From: Kitasatospora azatica KCTC 9699
GTDB lineage: Bacteria; Actinomycetota; Actinomycetes; Streptomycetales; Streptomycetaceae
Assembly: GCF_000744785.1 (NCBI RefSeq)
Contig: NZ_JQMO01000002.1
Coordinates: 2,046,001-2,110,000 of the forward strand
Length of the DNA: 64,000 nt
Reading direction: 5' to 3'
Positions 1 to 8,528 of the stretch are shown here, piece by piece; positions within the stretch are counted from its first letter, which is position 1; the number at the start of each line of letters is the position of its first letter. Both the position numbers and the translations under genes were made by a program. Under the pieces are notes generated by a model, which did no database searches, had not been told where the DNA came from, and saw nothing but the letters and a program-made list of their open reading frames with translations.

Positions 1-1
1 C

Positions 2-1057
2 AGCTCCAACAACGCGCTCTGGTCGACCCAGACCTTCGGCACCAACCGGCTGCGGCTGCAGACCGACCGCAACCTGGTCGTCTACGACAACAACAGCAAG
101 GTGCTCTGGACCAGCAACACCTACAACTCCGCCTACAGCAACGTGCGAGTCGCCACCGGCAATCCCGGTGGCAGCAGCCCCGCCGTTCCCGGCCTGGACA
201 CCACCGGAAGCTACAGCGTCTCCGCCTGGGTGAAGCTCAACGGTGAAACCGGCGGCGACCAGAGCCCGATCTGCCAGCAGGGCAACACCGTCCCCTCGTT
301 CGCCTTCACCTACCGGTCCTCCAGCCACAGCTGGTCCGCCGTCTCCACCTCCCAGGACGACAACAACACCGCCTGGCAGTTCGCGGGCGCGCCCGGCTGG
401 ACCGGGTTCGTCGGCGCCTGGACGCACCTCACCGCAACGTACTCGGCCGACACCAAGGCGCTGAGCTTCTACCTCAACGGCTACTTCGCCGGCGCCACGC
501 CGGCCGTCGGCTGGGGCGAAACCCGTCCCATGACGATCGGTGGCTGCTACTTCGGCAACAACTACGGCAGCCTCGTCAACGCGCTCAACGGCTCGGTCTC
601 CGATGTCCGCACCTACCCCTACGCGCTGACCTCGCAGCAGGTCGCCGCGCTGTACAACCTGCCGAGGCAGTCCGTGAGCAGCGGTCTGAGCAGCAGCAAG
701 TGCATGGACGACAGCCAGGGTGGGCTGAACGACGGCAACTCCATCCAGATCTGGGACTGCAACGGCAGCGACGCGCAGAAGTTCTCCTTCCCCGGTGACG
801 GCACCATCCACATCTTCGGCAAGTGTGTCGACTCCGGGGCCGGGACCGTGGGCACCAAGGTCGTCCTCTGGGACTGCAACGGCACCACGCCGCAGAAGTT
901 CTTCCCGGACCCGAACAACAACAACCGACTGGTGAGCCAGACGCACAACGAGTGTCTGGACATCCCGCAGAGCAACACCGCCAACGGCACACAGCTCCAG
1001 GTCTACGACTGCAACTCCTCCAACGCGCAGAGCTGGACCATCAACAAGGCCAGCTGA
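2..1057 (+). CDS. Secreted multi-lectin protein, C-terminal part (5' end outside window)
   Basis: This open frame is already running at the left edge, so the gene starts outside the window. Three carbohydrate-binding modules are visible in order. First is the end of a bulb-type (mannose-binding) lectin repeat with the QxDxNLVVYD signature near position 60-95. Next is a LamG/concanavalin-A-like jelly-roll domain, roughly 170-650, with AWVKL and WTHLTATY strands. Last is a ricin B-type beta-trefoil, roughly 670-1050, with repeated CxD and IWDCNG/LWDCNG motifs. Such proteins are usually exported polysaccharide-binding proteins or the binding tail of a glycoside hydrolase; the catalytic part, if any, is not in view. 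The gene ends just before a strong terminator. Confidence 0.85.
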   Translation, partial: SSNNALWSTQTFGTNRLRLQTDRNLVVYDNNSKVLWTSNTYNSAYSNVRVATGNPGGSSPAVPGLDTTGSYSVSAWVKLNGETGGDQSPICQQGNTVPSFAFTYRSSSHSWSAVSTSQDDNNTAWQFAGAPGWTGFVGAWTHLTATYSADTKALSFYLNGYFAGATPAVGWGETRPMTIGGCYFGNNYGSLVNALNGSVSDVRTYPYALTSQQVAALYNLPRQSVSSGLSSSKCMDDSQGGLNDGNSIQIWDCNGSDAQKFSFPGDGTIHIFGKCVDSGAGTVGTKVVLWDCNGTTPQKFFPDPNNNNRLVSQTHNECLDIPQSNTANGTQLQVYDCNSSNAQSWTINKAS

Positions 1058-1074
1058 TCGCGGAGCGCTCCACC

Positions 1075-1125
1075 GGCCGCGCCCCGTCCCGAGGTTCACG
1101 CCTCGGGACGGGGCGCGGCCCTTTT
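1075..1125. terminator. Strong bidirectional hairpin terminator
   Basis: A perfect 20-bp inverted repeat (1075-1094 with 1101-1120) encloses a 6-nt loop and is followed by CTTTT on the + strand. It lies between the lectin gene and the convergent SARP gene, so it can end both transcripts. Confidence 0.85.
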
Positions 1126-1139
1126 CCGGCCGTCTGTCC

Positions 1140-3878
1140 TCACACGGTCGCGCGGCCCAGGGCCCGCAGGACGGCGGTGATGAAGTGGCGGGAGTGGGAC
1201 TCGAAGCGGAGGTTGCCCTGGGACTGGCCGAGGGTGAGGGCCTGGCGGGCGGTGGCGAGGGCGGCGTGGTGGCGGCCAAGGGCGTGCAGGGCTTCGGCGC
1301 GGGTCTGGGTGGCGATGATGATTTTGGGGTCGTCGGGGTGGGCGCTGAGCAGTTGGACGGCCTCGGTGGCGTGAGCGAGGGCGTGGAGCGGGGCGCCGGC
1401 TCGGACCAGGGCGTTGGCGAGGTTGTTCAGGGACTGGGCGAGCAGTCGGGAGTCGGCCAGGGTGCGGGCGTGCTCGACGATCCGGGTCATCAACGGGATG
1501 GCGCGGGCGTGTTCGCCGGCTCGGACCAGGCCGTTGGCCAGGCGGGTGCGGCAGTGGTGGCCGAGCACCGGGTCGCCGAGCACGTCGGCCAGGGCGATGG
1601 CCTGGTCGAGGTGGTCGGTGGCGGCCGCGAAGTCGGCCTGTTCGATCATCACCACCGCCAAGTCGGCGTGCATCCGCACCAGCGCGGTGGGGTCCTCGCA
1701 GGCGCGGGCGGCCCGTAGGCCGGCCTCGGCGGTCTGCCGCCACTCGCGACGGCTGCGGTTCTCGTTGTAGTACAGGACGCAGGCCTGGTGGGCGAGTTGC
1801 CAGGCGGGGGCCGGGCGCCCGTACTGCTCGGCGCTGACCACCACACCGCGCACGGCGCGCTCCTCGCGGCGGAACCAGGCGATCGCCTGGCCAGGGGTGC
1901 CGAGCGGGGGCAGCGGGTCGGCGGACGGCTGCGGGTCGGCGGGCAGCACGCTGCGACTGCCCAGTCCCGCGCAGGCGGCGGCGGTCGCCGCCAGGTAGTG
2001 GCCGATCATCCGGTCCATCGCCGACTCGCGCTGGGCGCAGGTGAGTTCGGCGGCGAGCTGGGCGCTGTAGAGGCGGACCAGGTCGTGTCGGGCGAACAGG
2101 CCGGGGGCGGTCTCCTCGACCAGGTGGGCGGCGTCGAGCTGGGCGAGCAGGGTGCGGGCTTCGGCGGGCGGGACGTCGCCGAGCACGGCGGCGGCGTGCG
2201 GGTCGATCACGGCGCCCGGGTGCAGGCCGAGGTAGCCGAAGAACCGGGCGGCCGGCTCGGACAGGGCGCGGCGGGTCAGGTTGAGGGCGGCCGAGACGCC
2301 CAGCGAGCCGCCGCCGGTGGTGGCCAGCGCGGCGAGCCGGGACTGCTCGTCCAGGATCTCCCCGGCCAGGTCGCGCAGCGCCCAGTCGGGCCGGGTGGCC
2401 AGTCGGGCGGCGGCCAGCCGCAGCGCGAGCGGGAGGTGGTCGCAGCGTTCGGCGATCTCGGCGGCGGCCTGGGGTTCGGCGGCGATCCGCTGCGGGCCGA
2501 GCACCCGGCCGAGCAGTTCGACGGCTTCGTCGGGGGTCAGCACGTCGAGTGCGAGCGGTACCGCGTTGTCCTGGACCAGCAGGTCGCCGAGCCGGTTGCG
2601 GCTGGTGATCAGGGTCACGGGGGCGCTGTCGGGCGAGGGCAGCAGCGGGGAGAGCTGCTCGTAGTCGCGGGCATTGTCGAGCACGAGCAGGAGTTGACGA
2701 TCCGTCAGCAGCTCGCGGTAGCGGCGGGATCGGGCGTCCAGGGTGTGCGGGAGGTCGGCGGCGGCGACCCCGAGGGCGGTCAGGAATCCGGCCAACACCT
2801 CGGCGGGGTCGCGGGGTTCGGTCTCGTCGAAGCCGCGCAAATCGGCGTAGAGCTGGCCGCCGGGGAAGCGCGGGGCGATCTGGTGGGACCAGTGCAGGAC
2901 CAGGCTGGTCTTGCCGACGCCGGCCGGGCCGGTGACCAGGATCGGGCAGCGGTCGACGGGGGTGGCAGACGTGGCGGCGGAGCCGGGCGCGAGGTACGGG
3001 GCCACGGCCGCGTCCAGCCGGGCGAGTTCTGCGGCTCGCCCGGTGAAGCGACGGTTGCGGCGCGGGAGTTGGGCGATGGTGGGGCCGAGGTCCGGGCGGG
3101 GCGTCAGACCGAGAGCCGGGCCGGGCGTCAGGCTCGGGTGGGCGGCGCGCAGGACGGGGCTCGGGCCGGCGCCCCGTTCGGTGGCCAGCCGCTGCACGGT
3201 CTGCTGGTGCACGGTCCGGTGGTGGACGGCCCGCTGGTGGACGGCCAGCGCGTCGGCCTGGCGGCCCGCCTGCTCCAGACAGCGGATCAGCTGGGCGGCC
3301 AGCTGCTCACGGGTGGGGTCGGCGGCGACGGCCCGGGCGAGTTCACCCGTGTCGTCGGCCAGCTCAGCGCCCCGGCCGAGTCGGCACAGCTGCTCGGCGA
3401 GGCGCTGCAGGGCGAGCAGGCGCAGCTCGGTCAGCCGCGGGGCGACCGTCTCGCGCAGCAGGGTGGAGCCGCAGTCGGCCAGCGCCGGACCGCGCCACAG
3501 TGCCAGCGCCTGCCGGAGCAGCGGAACGGCGGCGCCGGGCTCGCCGAACTCCTCGGCCTCGGCGCAGAGGCGCTCGAAGTGCAGCGCGTCCACCTGTTCG
3601 GGGTCGCCGGTCAGCAGGTAGCCGGCCCCGCGGGTGGTGAGGGTGAGGCGGTCGTCCAGCAGGCGGCGCAGCTCGGCGATGTGGCCCTGCAGTGCGGCCC
3701 GGGCGGTGGGCGGCGGGTTGCCCTCCCAGACCAGTTCGAGCAATCGGACGGTGGGCACCACCTGCCCGAGTTCCAGGGCGAGCGAGCTGAGCAGCGCGCG
3801 GCGCTTGGGTGCGGTCGGGGTGACCGGGTCGCCGGTGTGGCTCTGCACCATGACCGGGCCGAGCAGCCTGATCCTCAT
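1140..3878 (-). CDS. AfsR-like SARP transcriptional regulator (HTH-BTAD-NB-ARC-TPR)
   Basis: The 912-residue protein has the layout of large Streptomyces antibiotic regulatory proteins. An OmpR/PhoB-type winged helix begins at residue 1 (MRIRLLGPV), a BTAD helical domain follows to about residue 240, then an NB-ARC ATPase with Walker A GPAGVGKTS at about 317 and a Walker B-like LLLVLDNA, and a C-terminal TPR region. A GGGGAGGG site sits directly before the ATG. AfsR-type proteins integrate signals and activate secondary-metabolite or differentiation genes. It is transcribed away from a second SARP of the same architecture. No biosynthetic cluster lies next to it in this window, so its target is not visible. 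Confidence 0.9.
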   Translation of the reverse strand: MRIRLLGPVMVQSHTGDPVTPTAPKRRALLSSLALELGQVVPTVRLLELVWEGNPPPTARAALQGHIAELRRLLDDRLTLTTRGAGYLLTGDPEQVDALHFERLCAEAEEFGEPGAAVPLLRQALALWRGPALADCGSTLLRETVAPRLTELRLLALQRLAEQLCRLGRGAELADDTGELARAVAADPTREQLAAQLIRCLEQAGRQADALAVHQRAVHHRTVHQQTVQRLATERGAGPSPVLRAAHPSLTPGPALGLTPRPDLGPTIAQLPRRNRRFTGRAAELARLDAAVAPYLAPGSAATSATPVDRCPILVTGPAGVGKTSLVLHWSHQIAPRFPGGQLYADLRGFDETEPRDPAEVLAGFLTALGVAAADLPHTLDARSRRYRELLTDRQLLLVLDNARDYEQLSPLLPSPDSAPVTLITSRNRLGDLLVQDNAVPLALDVLTPDEAVELLGRVLGPQRIAAEPQAAAEIAERCDHLPLALRLAAARLATRPDWALRDLAGEILDEQSRLAALATTGGGSLGVSAALNLTRRALSEPAARFFGYLGLHPGAVIDPHAAAVLGDVPPAEARTLLAQLDAAHLVEETAPGLFARHDLVRLYSAQLAAELTCAQRESAMDRMIGHYLAATAAACAGLGSRSVLPADPQPSADPLPPLGTPGQAIAWFRREERAVRGVVVSAEQYGRPAPAWQLAHQACVLYYNENRSRREWRQTAEAGLRAARACEDPTALVRMHADLAVVMIEQADFAAATDHLDQAIALADVLGDPVLGHHCRTRLANGLVRAGEHARAIPLMTRIVEHARTLADSRLLAQSLNNLANALVRAGAPLHALAHATEAVQLLSAHPDDPKIIIATQTRAEALHALGRHHAALATARQALTLGQSQGNLRFESHSRHFITAVLRALGRATV

Positions 3879-4237
3879 CCGCCCTCCCCGGATCGATCGG
3901 ACCCCGATGGTACGGCGGATCGAGCAGTACTCCGACCACTGGGGGTGGCCGAGACGGGGTGCGGGTACGGATCCGCGGCCGTGCGGGGTTCGGGAACCGG
4001 GTGTGACGGTGGTCGCGTCAGCGAAGGTGCGGGCCGGCCGCCAAGGTGGCCGGGCTGAGGGCTCCCGCCGGCACGTCCGCGCAGGTCGGGGCCGGTCGGC
4101 CGGGCCCGGGCGAGGCTGAGGTGACCACGCCAGAGCTGGTTACACTGCTGAGCGGAGCGGCCCGGAGCGGCCCGGAGGGCTTCGGGGACGGGGACCACGG
4201 GGGAAACGGGGAGCATGGCAGAAACAGGGGGGAGCGC
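3879..4237. promoter_or_regulatory. 359-bp divergent intergenic region between two SARP genes
   Basis: No gene is seen here. The region must carry both SARP promoters. A direct repeat GGAGCGGCCC occurs twice back to back at 4154-4173 with a third partial copy (GGAGGGC) from 4174. SARPs typically bind short direct repeats upstream of the -10 box, so this is a candidate site. TACACT at 4141-4146 could be a -10 box for the rightward gene, but no convincing -35 box was found. The TGAAC-N16-CCGT element of the T7SS genes is absent. Confidence 0.35.
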
Positions 4238-7099
4238 ATGGGGATCCGACTGCTCGGACCAGTAGAGCTGCGGGCCGCCGGCGACGAGCCCGCCGAGCTC
4301 GCGGGTGCCCAACGCCGCGCCGTGCTCGCCTTGCTGGCGCTGCGCGCGGAGCGGGTGGTGCCGGTGGAGCGGTTCTTCGAGCTGCTCTGGGGCGAGCAGC
4401 CGCCGTCCCGGGCCAGAGCCGCACTGCAGGGGCATGTCGCGGCGCTGCGCAAGGTGCTGACCGGCACTCCGTTCCTGCTGCTCACCCGGTCCCCCGGCTA
4501 CCTGCTGGCGGGCGGGGCGGACTCGATCGACGTGCACCGCTTCGAGCTGCTGGCCGCCCGGGCCGCAGGCGCCGAGGACGACGCGCAGGCCGTCCTGCTG
4601 CTGGAGCAGGCGCTGGGCCTGTGGCGCGGCGCGGCACTGGCCGACCTACCGGACACCGAGCTGCGCCGCGCGCTGGTCGACCAGTTGACGGCGCAGCGGA
4701 CCACCGTGCTGACCGACTGGGCCGAACGCCGACTGCGGCTGGGCAGCGGCGCGGTGGCGATCCCGGCGCTGGAGCAGAGCGTGCGGGCGGACGGGCTGCG
4801 CGAGTCGGTGGTAGCGCTGCTGATCCGCTGCCTGCACCAGGCGGGGCGGGTCTCGGACGCGCTGACGGTCTATCACCAGGCGCGGGAGCGGCTGGACGCG
4901 GAGCTGGGCGTGGTGCCGGGTGCGCGGCTGCAGGCGGCGCTGGCGGAGGTGCTGGAGCCGTGCGCGGAGCCCACGGCTCCCCTGCCGAGCCCCGCACTGC
5001 CGGGTCCTGCACTGTCGGGCTCTGCGATACCGGGCTCTGCGATACCGGGCAGGCTCGCCGAGGTTCCTCCGCTCGGCCCGACGGTCGAGCGGCCGGACGG
5101 GCCGGTCCCCCGTCAGCTCCCCCGCCAGCCCGCCGGCTTCGTCGGCCGGGGCGAGGAGTCCCGCTGGTTGGACCGCGAGTGCGGGCCCGGGCGGGTCGGC
5201 GACGGTCTCGCCCTGGTGGTCGGCGCGGCCGGGGCCGGCAAGAGCGCCACCGTGGTCCGCTGGGCGCACGCCGCTGCCGCGGCCTTCCCGGACGGCCAAC
5301 TCTTCGTGGACCTGCGCGGCTTCGACCCGGCCGGACCGGTCGACCAGGTCGAGGTGCTGGGCGACTTCCTGCTCGCGCTCGGCGTGCCCGAGACCGCGAT
5401 CCCCGAGGACGGGCCGAGCCGCGCGGCGCTCTACCGGGCCAGGACCGACCGGCTGCGCCTGCTGGTGCTGCTGGACAACGCCCACAGCGCCGACCAGGTG
5501 GCCGACCTGCTGCTCAGCGGGCCCGGCAGCGCCACCGTGGTCACCAGCCGCAATACCTTGGAAGACCTGGTGGTGACCGAGGGCGCCGCGCTGCTGCGGT
5601 TGGCGGCACTGCCCGGCGACGACGCGCTGCAGCTGCTGGAACGCGCACTGACCCCTGAGCGGGTGCGGGCCGAGCAGTCGGCGGCACGGCAGTTGATCGC
5701 CTTCTGCGACCAGCTGCCGCTGGCCCTGCGGATCGCGGCCTCCCGGCTGGCCGCCCGGCCCGGCTGGACCATTGCCGACCTGGTGACCGAACTCTCCGAC
5801 GAACGGACCAGGTTGCTCACCCTGGACACCCACGGCGCGGTCAGCGTACGAGCCGCCCTGGTGCTGACCTACCGTCACCTGTCGGGCGATGCCGGACGGT
5901 TGATCACCCTGCTGGCGGCGCACCCGGGTCGCGAGGTGGACTCCTATGCGGGCGCGGCGCTGCTCGGCTGCGACCTGGTGACGGCCCGCGCCGCCCTCGG
6001 CGAGCTGGCCGCCTACCACCTGCTGACCGAGAGCACGCCCGGCCGGTACAGCCGCCACGACCTGATCCGGCTCTTCGGCATGGAACTGCTCGCCGCCCAG
6101 CCCGCCGAGGTCCACCGCCAGGCCACCGAGCGGCTGCTCGACTACTACCTGGAGGCGGTCCGGCACTGCGGCGAGCACGTGGACCCGGGCCAGGACCCGC
6201 ACGGTGAGCGGGCCCACCCGCCCCGCGCACTGCCGCAACCGGCCGACGCCCGCGCCGCGCTGACCTGGTTCGGCTCCGAGGAGCCGACGATCCGCGCCCT
6301 GGTCACCTCGGCGGCCGAGCAGGACCCCGAACGCGCCTGGCGACTGGCCAGGTTGGCCAGCGGGCTGTACTACGGCGCGAGCCGGCTGATCGACTGGCTG
6401 GCCTGCCTGCGGGCCGGGCTGACCGCCGCCCGGCAGACCGGCCCACCGAAGGCCGTCGCCGACATCGAGAGCACCCTGGCCAACGCCCTGATCGGTGTCG
6501 AACGCCTCCCCGAGGCAGCCGAGTTGGCCCGCCGATCGGTGGACCGTACCGGCTCGGCGGACGGCGTGGTGCACGCCCGCACCCTGTTCACCCTCGCACT
6601 CGCCACCGCGGTGCTCGGCGATCCAGTCGAGGCCGACCAACTGGCGCAGCGTGCACTGGTGTTGGCACGGCAGAGCGCAGGCCCCGAGCACATCGGCGCG
6701 GCGCTGGCCTATGCGGCCGCGATCGCGGTACTGGCCGGCGAGACCGCCACCGGACTGCGCTACGCCCGCGAGGCCCGTCGGCTGCTGACCGGTCACCCGG
6801 CGGCGACGATCCACGTCTGGGCCATGCTGTCCGAGGCCCAGGCGCTGCAGCAGTTGGGCGAGTTCGACGCCTCGGAGCTGGTCTGGTCACAGCTGCTGGC
6901 GATCTGCCAGGACGCGGGTTTCCTGCACCTGCACGCGATCGCCGAGCAGGCCTACGCCGACTACCTGCTGCGTCTGGGCCGCGAGCAGGAGGCCGCCGAA
7001 CACCTGCGCTCGGCCGTCGGCCTCTACCAGCTGCACGGGCACCTGGCCGCTGCGGTGACCGACCTGCTGGCCAAGGTGGAGCAGCTGATCGGGGACTGA
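4238..7099 (+). CDS. Second AfsR-like SARP regulator
   Basis: I start this 953-residue protein at the ATG preceded by AGGGGGGAGCGC, because the sequence from there (MGIRLLGPVELRAAG) aligns with the winged-helix N-terminus of the divergent SARP; the open frame itself extends further upstream. The order is OmpR-type HTH, BTAD, a Pro/Ala-rich linker with short SGSAIPGSAIPG repeats, NB-ARC with Walker A GAAGAGKSA at about 329 and Walker B-like LRLLVLLDNA, then TPR-like helices. It is a diverged paralogue of the neighbour and probably arose by local inverted duplication. It converges with the ECF sigma gene across a hairpin. Target genes are unknown. Confidence 0.88.
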   Translation: MGIRLLGPVELRAAGDEPAELAGAQRRAVLALLALRAERVVPVERFFELLWGEQPPSRARAALQGHVAALRKVLTGTPFLLLTRSPGYLLAGGADSIDVHRFELLAARAAGAEDDAQAVLLLEQALGLWRGAALADLPDTELRRALVDQLTAQRTTVLTDWAERRLRLGSGAVAIPALEQSVRADGLRESVVALLIRCLHQAGRVSDALTVYHQARERLDAELGVVPGARLQAALAEVLEPCAEPTAPLPSPALPGPALSGSAIPGSAIPGRLAEVPPLGPTVERPDGPVPRQLPRQPAGFVGRGEESRWLDRECGPGRVGDGLALVVGAAGAGKSATVVRWAHAAAAAFPDGQLFVDLRGFDPAGPVDQVEVLGDFLLALGVPETAIPEDGPSRAALYRARTDRLRLLVLLDNAHSADQVADLLLSGPGSATVVTSRNTLEDLVVTEGAALLRLAALPGDDALQLLERALTPERVRAEQSAARQLIAFCDQLPLALRIAASRLAARPGWTIADLVTELSDERTRLLTLDTHGAVSVRAALVLTYRHLSGDAGRLITLLAAHPGREVDSYAGAALLGCDLVTARAALGELAAYHLLTESTPGRYSRHDLIRLFGMELLAAQPAEVHRQATERLLDYYLEAVRHCGEHVDPGQDPHGERAHPPRALPQPADARAALTWFGSEEPTIRALVTSAAEQDPERAWRLARLASGLYYGASRLIDWLACLRAGLTAARQTGPPKAVADIESTLANALIGVERLPEAAELARRSVDRTGSADGVVHARTLFTLALATAVLGDPVEADQLAQRALVLARQSAGPEHIGAALAYAAAIAVLAGETATGLRYAREARRLLTGHPAATIHVWAMLSEAQALQQLGEFDASELVWSQLLAICQDAGFLHLHAIAEQAYADYLLRLGREQEAAEHLRSAVGLYQLHGHLAAAVTDLLAKVEQLIGD

Positions 7100-7108
7100 G
7101 CGACCGGC

Positions 7109-7153
7109 CCGACCGGCGGTCGGTCTCGGACCGACCCGCCGAGTGCCGGTCGG
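7109..7153. terminator. Convergent hairpin terminator region
   Basis: GGTCGGTC (7118-7125) pairs with GACCGACC (7129-7136) and the stem extends outward past one bulged base. An alternative outer pairing is CCGACCGGC (7109-7117) with GCCGGTCGG (7145-7153). It lies between two convergent genes. There is no strong T run. Confidence 0.6.
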
Positions 7154-7155
7154 TC

Positions 7156-7764
7156 TCAGGCGGCGCGCTCCGGGCGGGGCGCGTACTCCTCGTGTTCGGC
7201 CAAGATCGGGCGCAGCGCCCGGATCGCGTAGAAGTTGCGGGACTTGACCGTGCCGGGCGGGACGCCGAGCCGCTCGGCAGCCTCCAGCACCGACCGGTCC
7301 TTCAGGTGCAACTCGACCAGCACCTCCCGGTGGTGCGGTTGCAGACCCTCTAGGACCACCGCGATGTCGCGCCCGGCCAGCACCGCCTCGTACGGGTCCT
7401 CGGCCAGCGGCCGGTCCTCCAGCATCTCGCCGGAGACCTCCTGGGCCCGGGCCGCCGCCATCCGGAAGTGGTCGATGGCGATCCGCCGGGCCACCGTGAA
7501 GAGCCAGGGCCGGCTCTGCTCGGCCCCGCGCGAAACCGCCTCCGGGTGCTGCCAGGCCCGCAGCAGGGTCTCCTGCAGGATGTCCTCGGCCTTGCCGCGG
7601 TCACCGTTGGTCACCCGTAGCAGCGCGCGCAGCAGGTAACCGCCGTGCAGGCGGTACAGCTCGGCCAGGGTCTCCTGGTCGAGCGTCTGGCGGGACTCCT
7701 CGGGCTGCCGGGCCGGGGGCCGGGGGGCGTCCAGGGGCTGGCGGGCAACGGGTTGCATGGTCAC
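7156..7764 (-). CDS. ECF-type RNA polymerase sigma factor
   Basis: The 202-residue protein has sigma region 2 (AEDILQETLLRAWQH, then ARRIAIDHFR) and sigma region 4 with the helix-turn-helix SVLEAAERLGVPPGTVKSR; region 3 is missing, as in extracytoplasmic-function sigma factors. The GTG start has AAGAGG seven bases upstream. No zinc-binding anti-sigma gene follows; the gene upstream on the same strand encodes a 123-residue protein of unknown function. I recall that Mycobacterium tuberculosis SigL promoters have a TGAAC...CGT pattern. A very similar pattern recurs through the adjacent T7SS island, including in front of that upstream gene, so this factor is the natural candidate to read it. That link is inference. 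Confidence 0.9.
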   Translation of the reverse strand: MTMQPVARQPLDAPRPPARQPEESRQTLDQETLAELYRLHGGYLLRALLRVTNGDRGKAEDILQETLLRAWQHPEAVSRGAEQSRPWLFTVARRIAIDHFRMAAARAQEVSGEMLEDRPLAEDPYEAVLAGRDIAVVLEGLQPHHREVLVELHLKDRSVLEAAERLGVPPGTVKSRNFYAIRALRPILAEHEEYAPRPERAA

Positions 7765-7899
7765 GCACTACCTCTTCGGTCCGGCTGGGGCCTGCTCGAT
7801 GCCGGCCGTGTGGGCAGCCGGACGCGAGGCCGAGAGGGGAGCACCCGACCTCGCGCAGGTCCCACGCTGCCGTGGGCCGCCAAGATTGCGCCAAGAGAG

Positions 7900-7930
7900 G
7901 ACCAATGCCCGCGCCAACGCGGGATTGGTC
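7900..7930. promoter_or_regulatory. Bulged inverted repeat upstream of the sigma gene
   Basis: GACCAAT-g-CCCGCG (7900-7913) is complementary to CGCGGG-ATTGGTC (7918-7930) around a CCAA loop. It lies in the 219-bp gap between the 123-residue gene and the sigma gene, both on the minus strand. It could be an operator, a weak terminator between them, or a leader hairpin. A smaller 6-bp hairpin is at 7861-7876. Nothing else is recognised in the gap. Confidence 0.4.
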
Positions 7931-7983
7931 GACGGTGCGGCGGCCGCCGGCGGTGACGGTGTCACCGACGGACGGGTCGCCGC

Positions 7984-8355
7984 TCAGTCCGTTGCGGCTG
8001 AGCGCTCGTTCAGCGCGTACAGCAGTGCCTGGATCCCGTCCTCGCCGCGCCGCTCGATCAGCACCGCGACCCAGGCCGTCAGCTCCTCCCGTTCCCGGCG
8101 CCGCCAACTCGCCGCCGACGGATGCTCGTCCACCACCAGCGCCGCCGCGAGCCGAAGCAGGTCGGGATGCGCGGTGGGGCAGAGTTGATCGCCCTTGCCC
8201 GGGCCCACGGCGATCCGCCGGGCCGCGGCGATCACCTCGGGCGCGGGGGCCTCGGGCACCCTGAGCCCCGGCTCACCCGCCAGCTCGGCCGGCGGCTCGG
8301 CCAACCAGCCCGCGATGAGCTGCCGCGCTCTGGGCGCCGCCCCGTCCTGGGACAT
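7984..8355 (-). CDS. Conserved small protein of unknown function, possible partner of the ECF sigma factor
   Basis: This 123-residue protein is mainly helical and soluble, with no transmembrane segment, no signal peptide and no clear Cys/His zinc motif. The ATG has GGGGAGAGG upstream. It is transcribed toward the sigma gene and away from the MinD-like gene. Its own upstream region carries TGAAC-N16-ACCGTC, the same element seen at the T7SS genes, so it appears to belong to that regulon. I do not recognise the family. Position suggests a regulator of the sigma factor or a T7SS accessory protein, but nothing in the sequence proves either. Confidence 0.6.
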   Translation of the reverse strand: MSQDGAAPRARQLIAGWLAEPPAELAGEPGLRVPEAPAPEVIAAARRIAVGPGKGDQLCPTAHPDLLRLAAALVVDEHPSAASWRRREREELTAWVAVLIERRGEDGIQALLYALNERSAATD

Positions 8356-8406
8356 CCAAACCCTCTCCCCTGTCCCCCGACCTTGGCGAGGGTGCCATCC
8401 ACAAGG

Positions 8407-8435
8407 GACGGTACCCGGTCCCGGCCGGGTTCACC
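8407..8435 (-). promoter_or_regulatory. Candidate ECF promoter, GGTGAAC-N16-ACCGTC, for the 123-residue gene
   Basis: On the minus strand GGTGAAC (8435-8429) is followed after exactly 16 nt by ACCGTC (8412-8407). The start codon lies about 50 nt downstream. It is one of seven sites with identical spacing in the T7SS island and faces away from the MinD-gene promoter. Confidence 0.6.
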
Positions 8436-8461
8436 TCGAATTTCACCGCTTGGGCCGGGGC

Positions 8462-8490
8462 GGTGAACGGGCGCTGTGACTTGGGCCGTT
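8462..8490 (+). promoter_or_regulatory. Candidate ECF promoter, GGTGAAC-N16-GCCGTT, for the MinD-like gene
   Basis: GGTGAAC at 8462-8468 is followed after 16 nt by GCCGTT at 8485-8490. The boxes lie inside a perfect 10-bp inverted repeat, CGGTGAACGG (8461-8470) with CCGTTCACCG (8486-8495), so a repressor site over the promoter is also possible. GGTGAAC ends 61 nt before the preferred start codon, the same distance as at eccC. Confidence 0.6.
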
Positions 8491-8528
8491 CACCGGTTGA
8501 GAGAGCTCGGGCGGGAGGAGTGGTGGTC

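Noticed and set aside
8000..8030. CTGAAC on the minus strand near 8017 as a promoter for the sigma gene
   Set aside because: It lies inside coding sequence and no CCGT follows at 16 nt.
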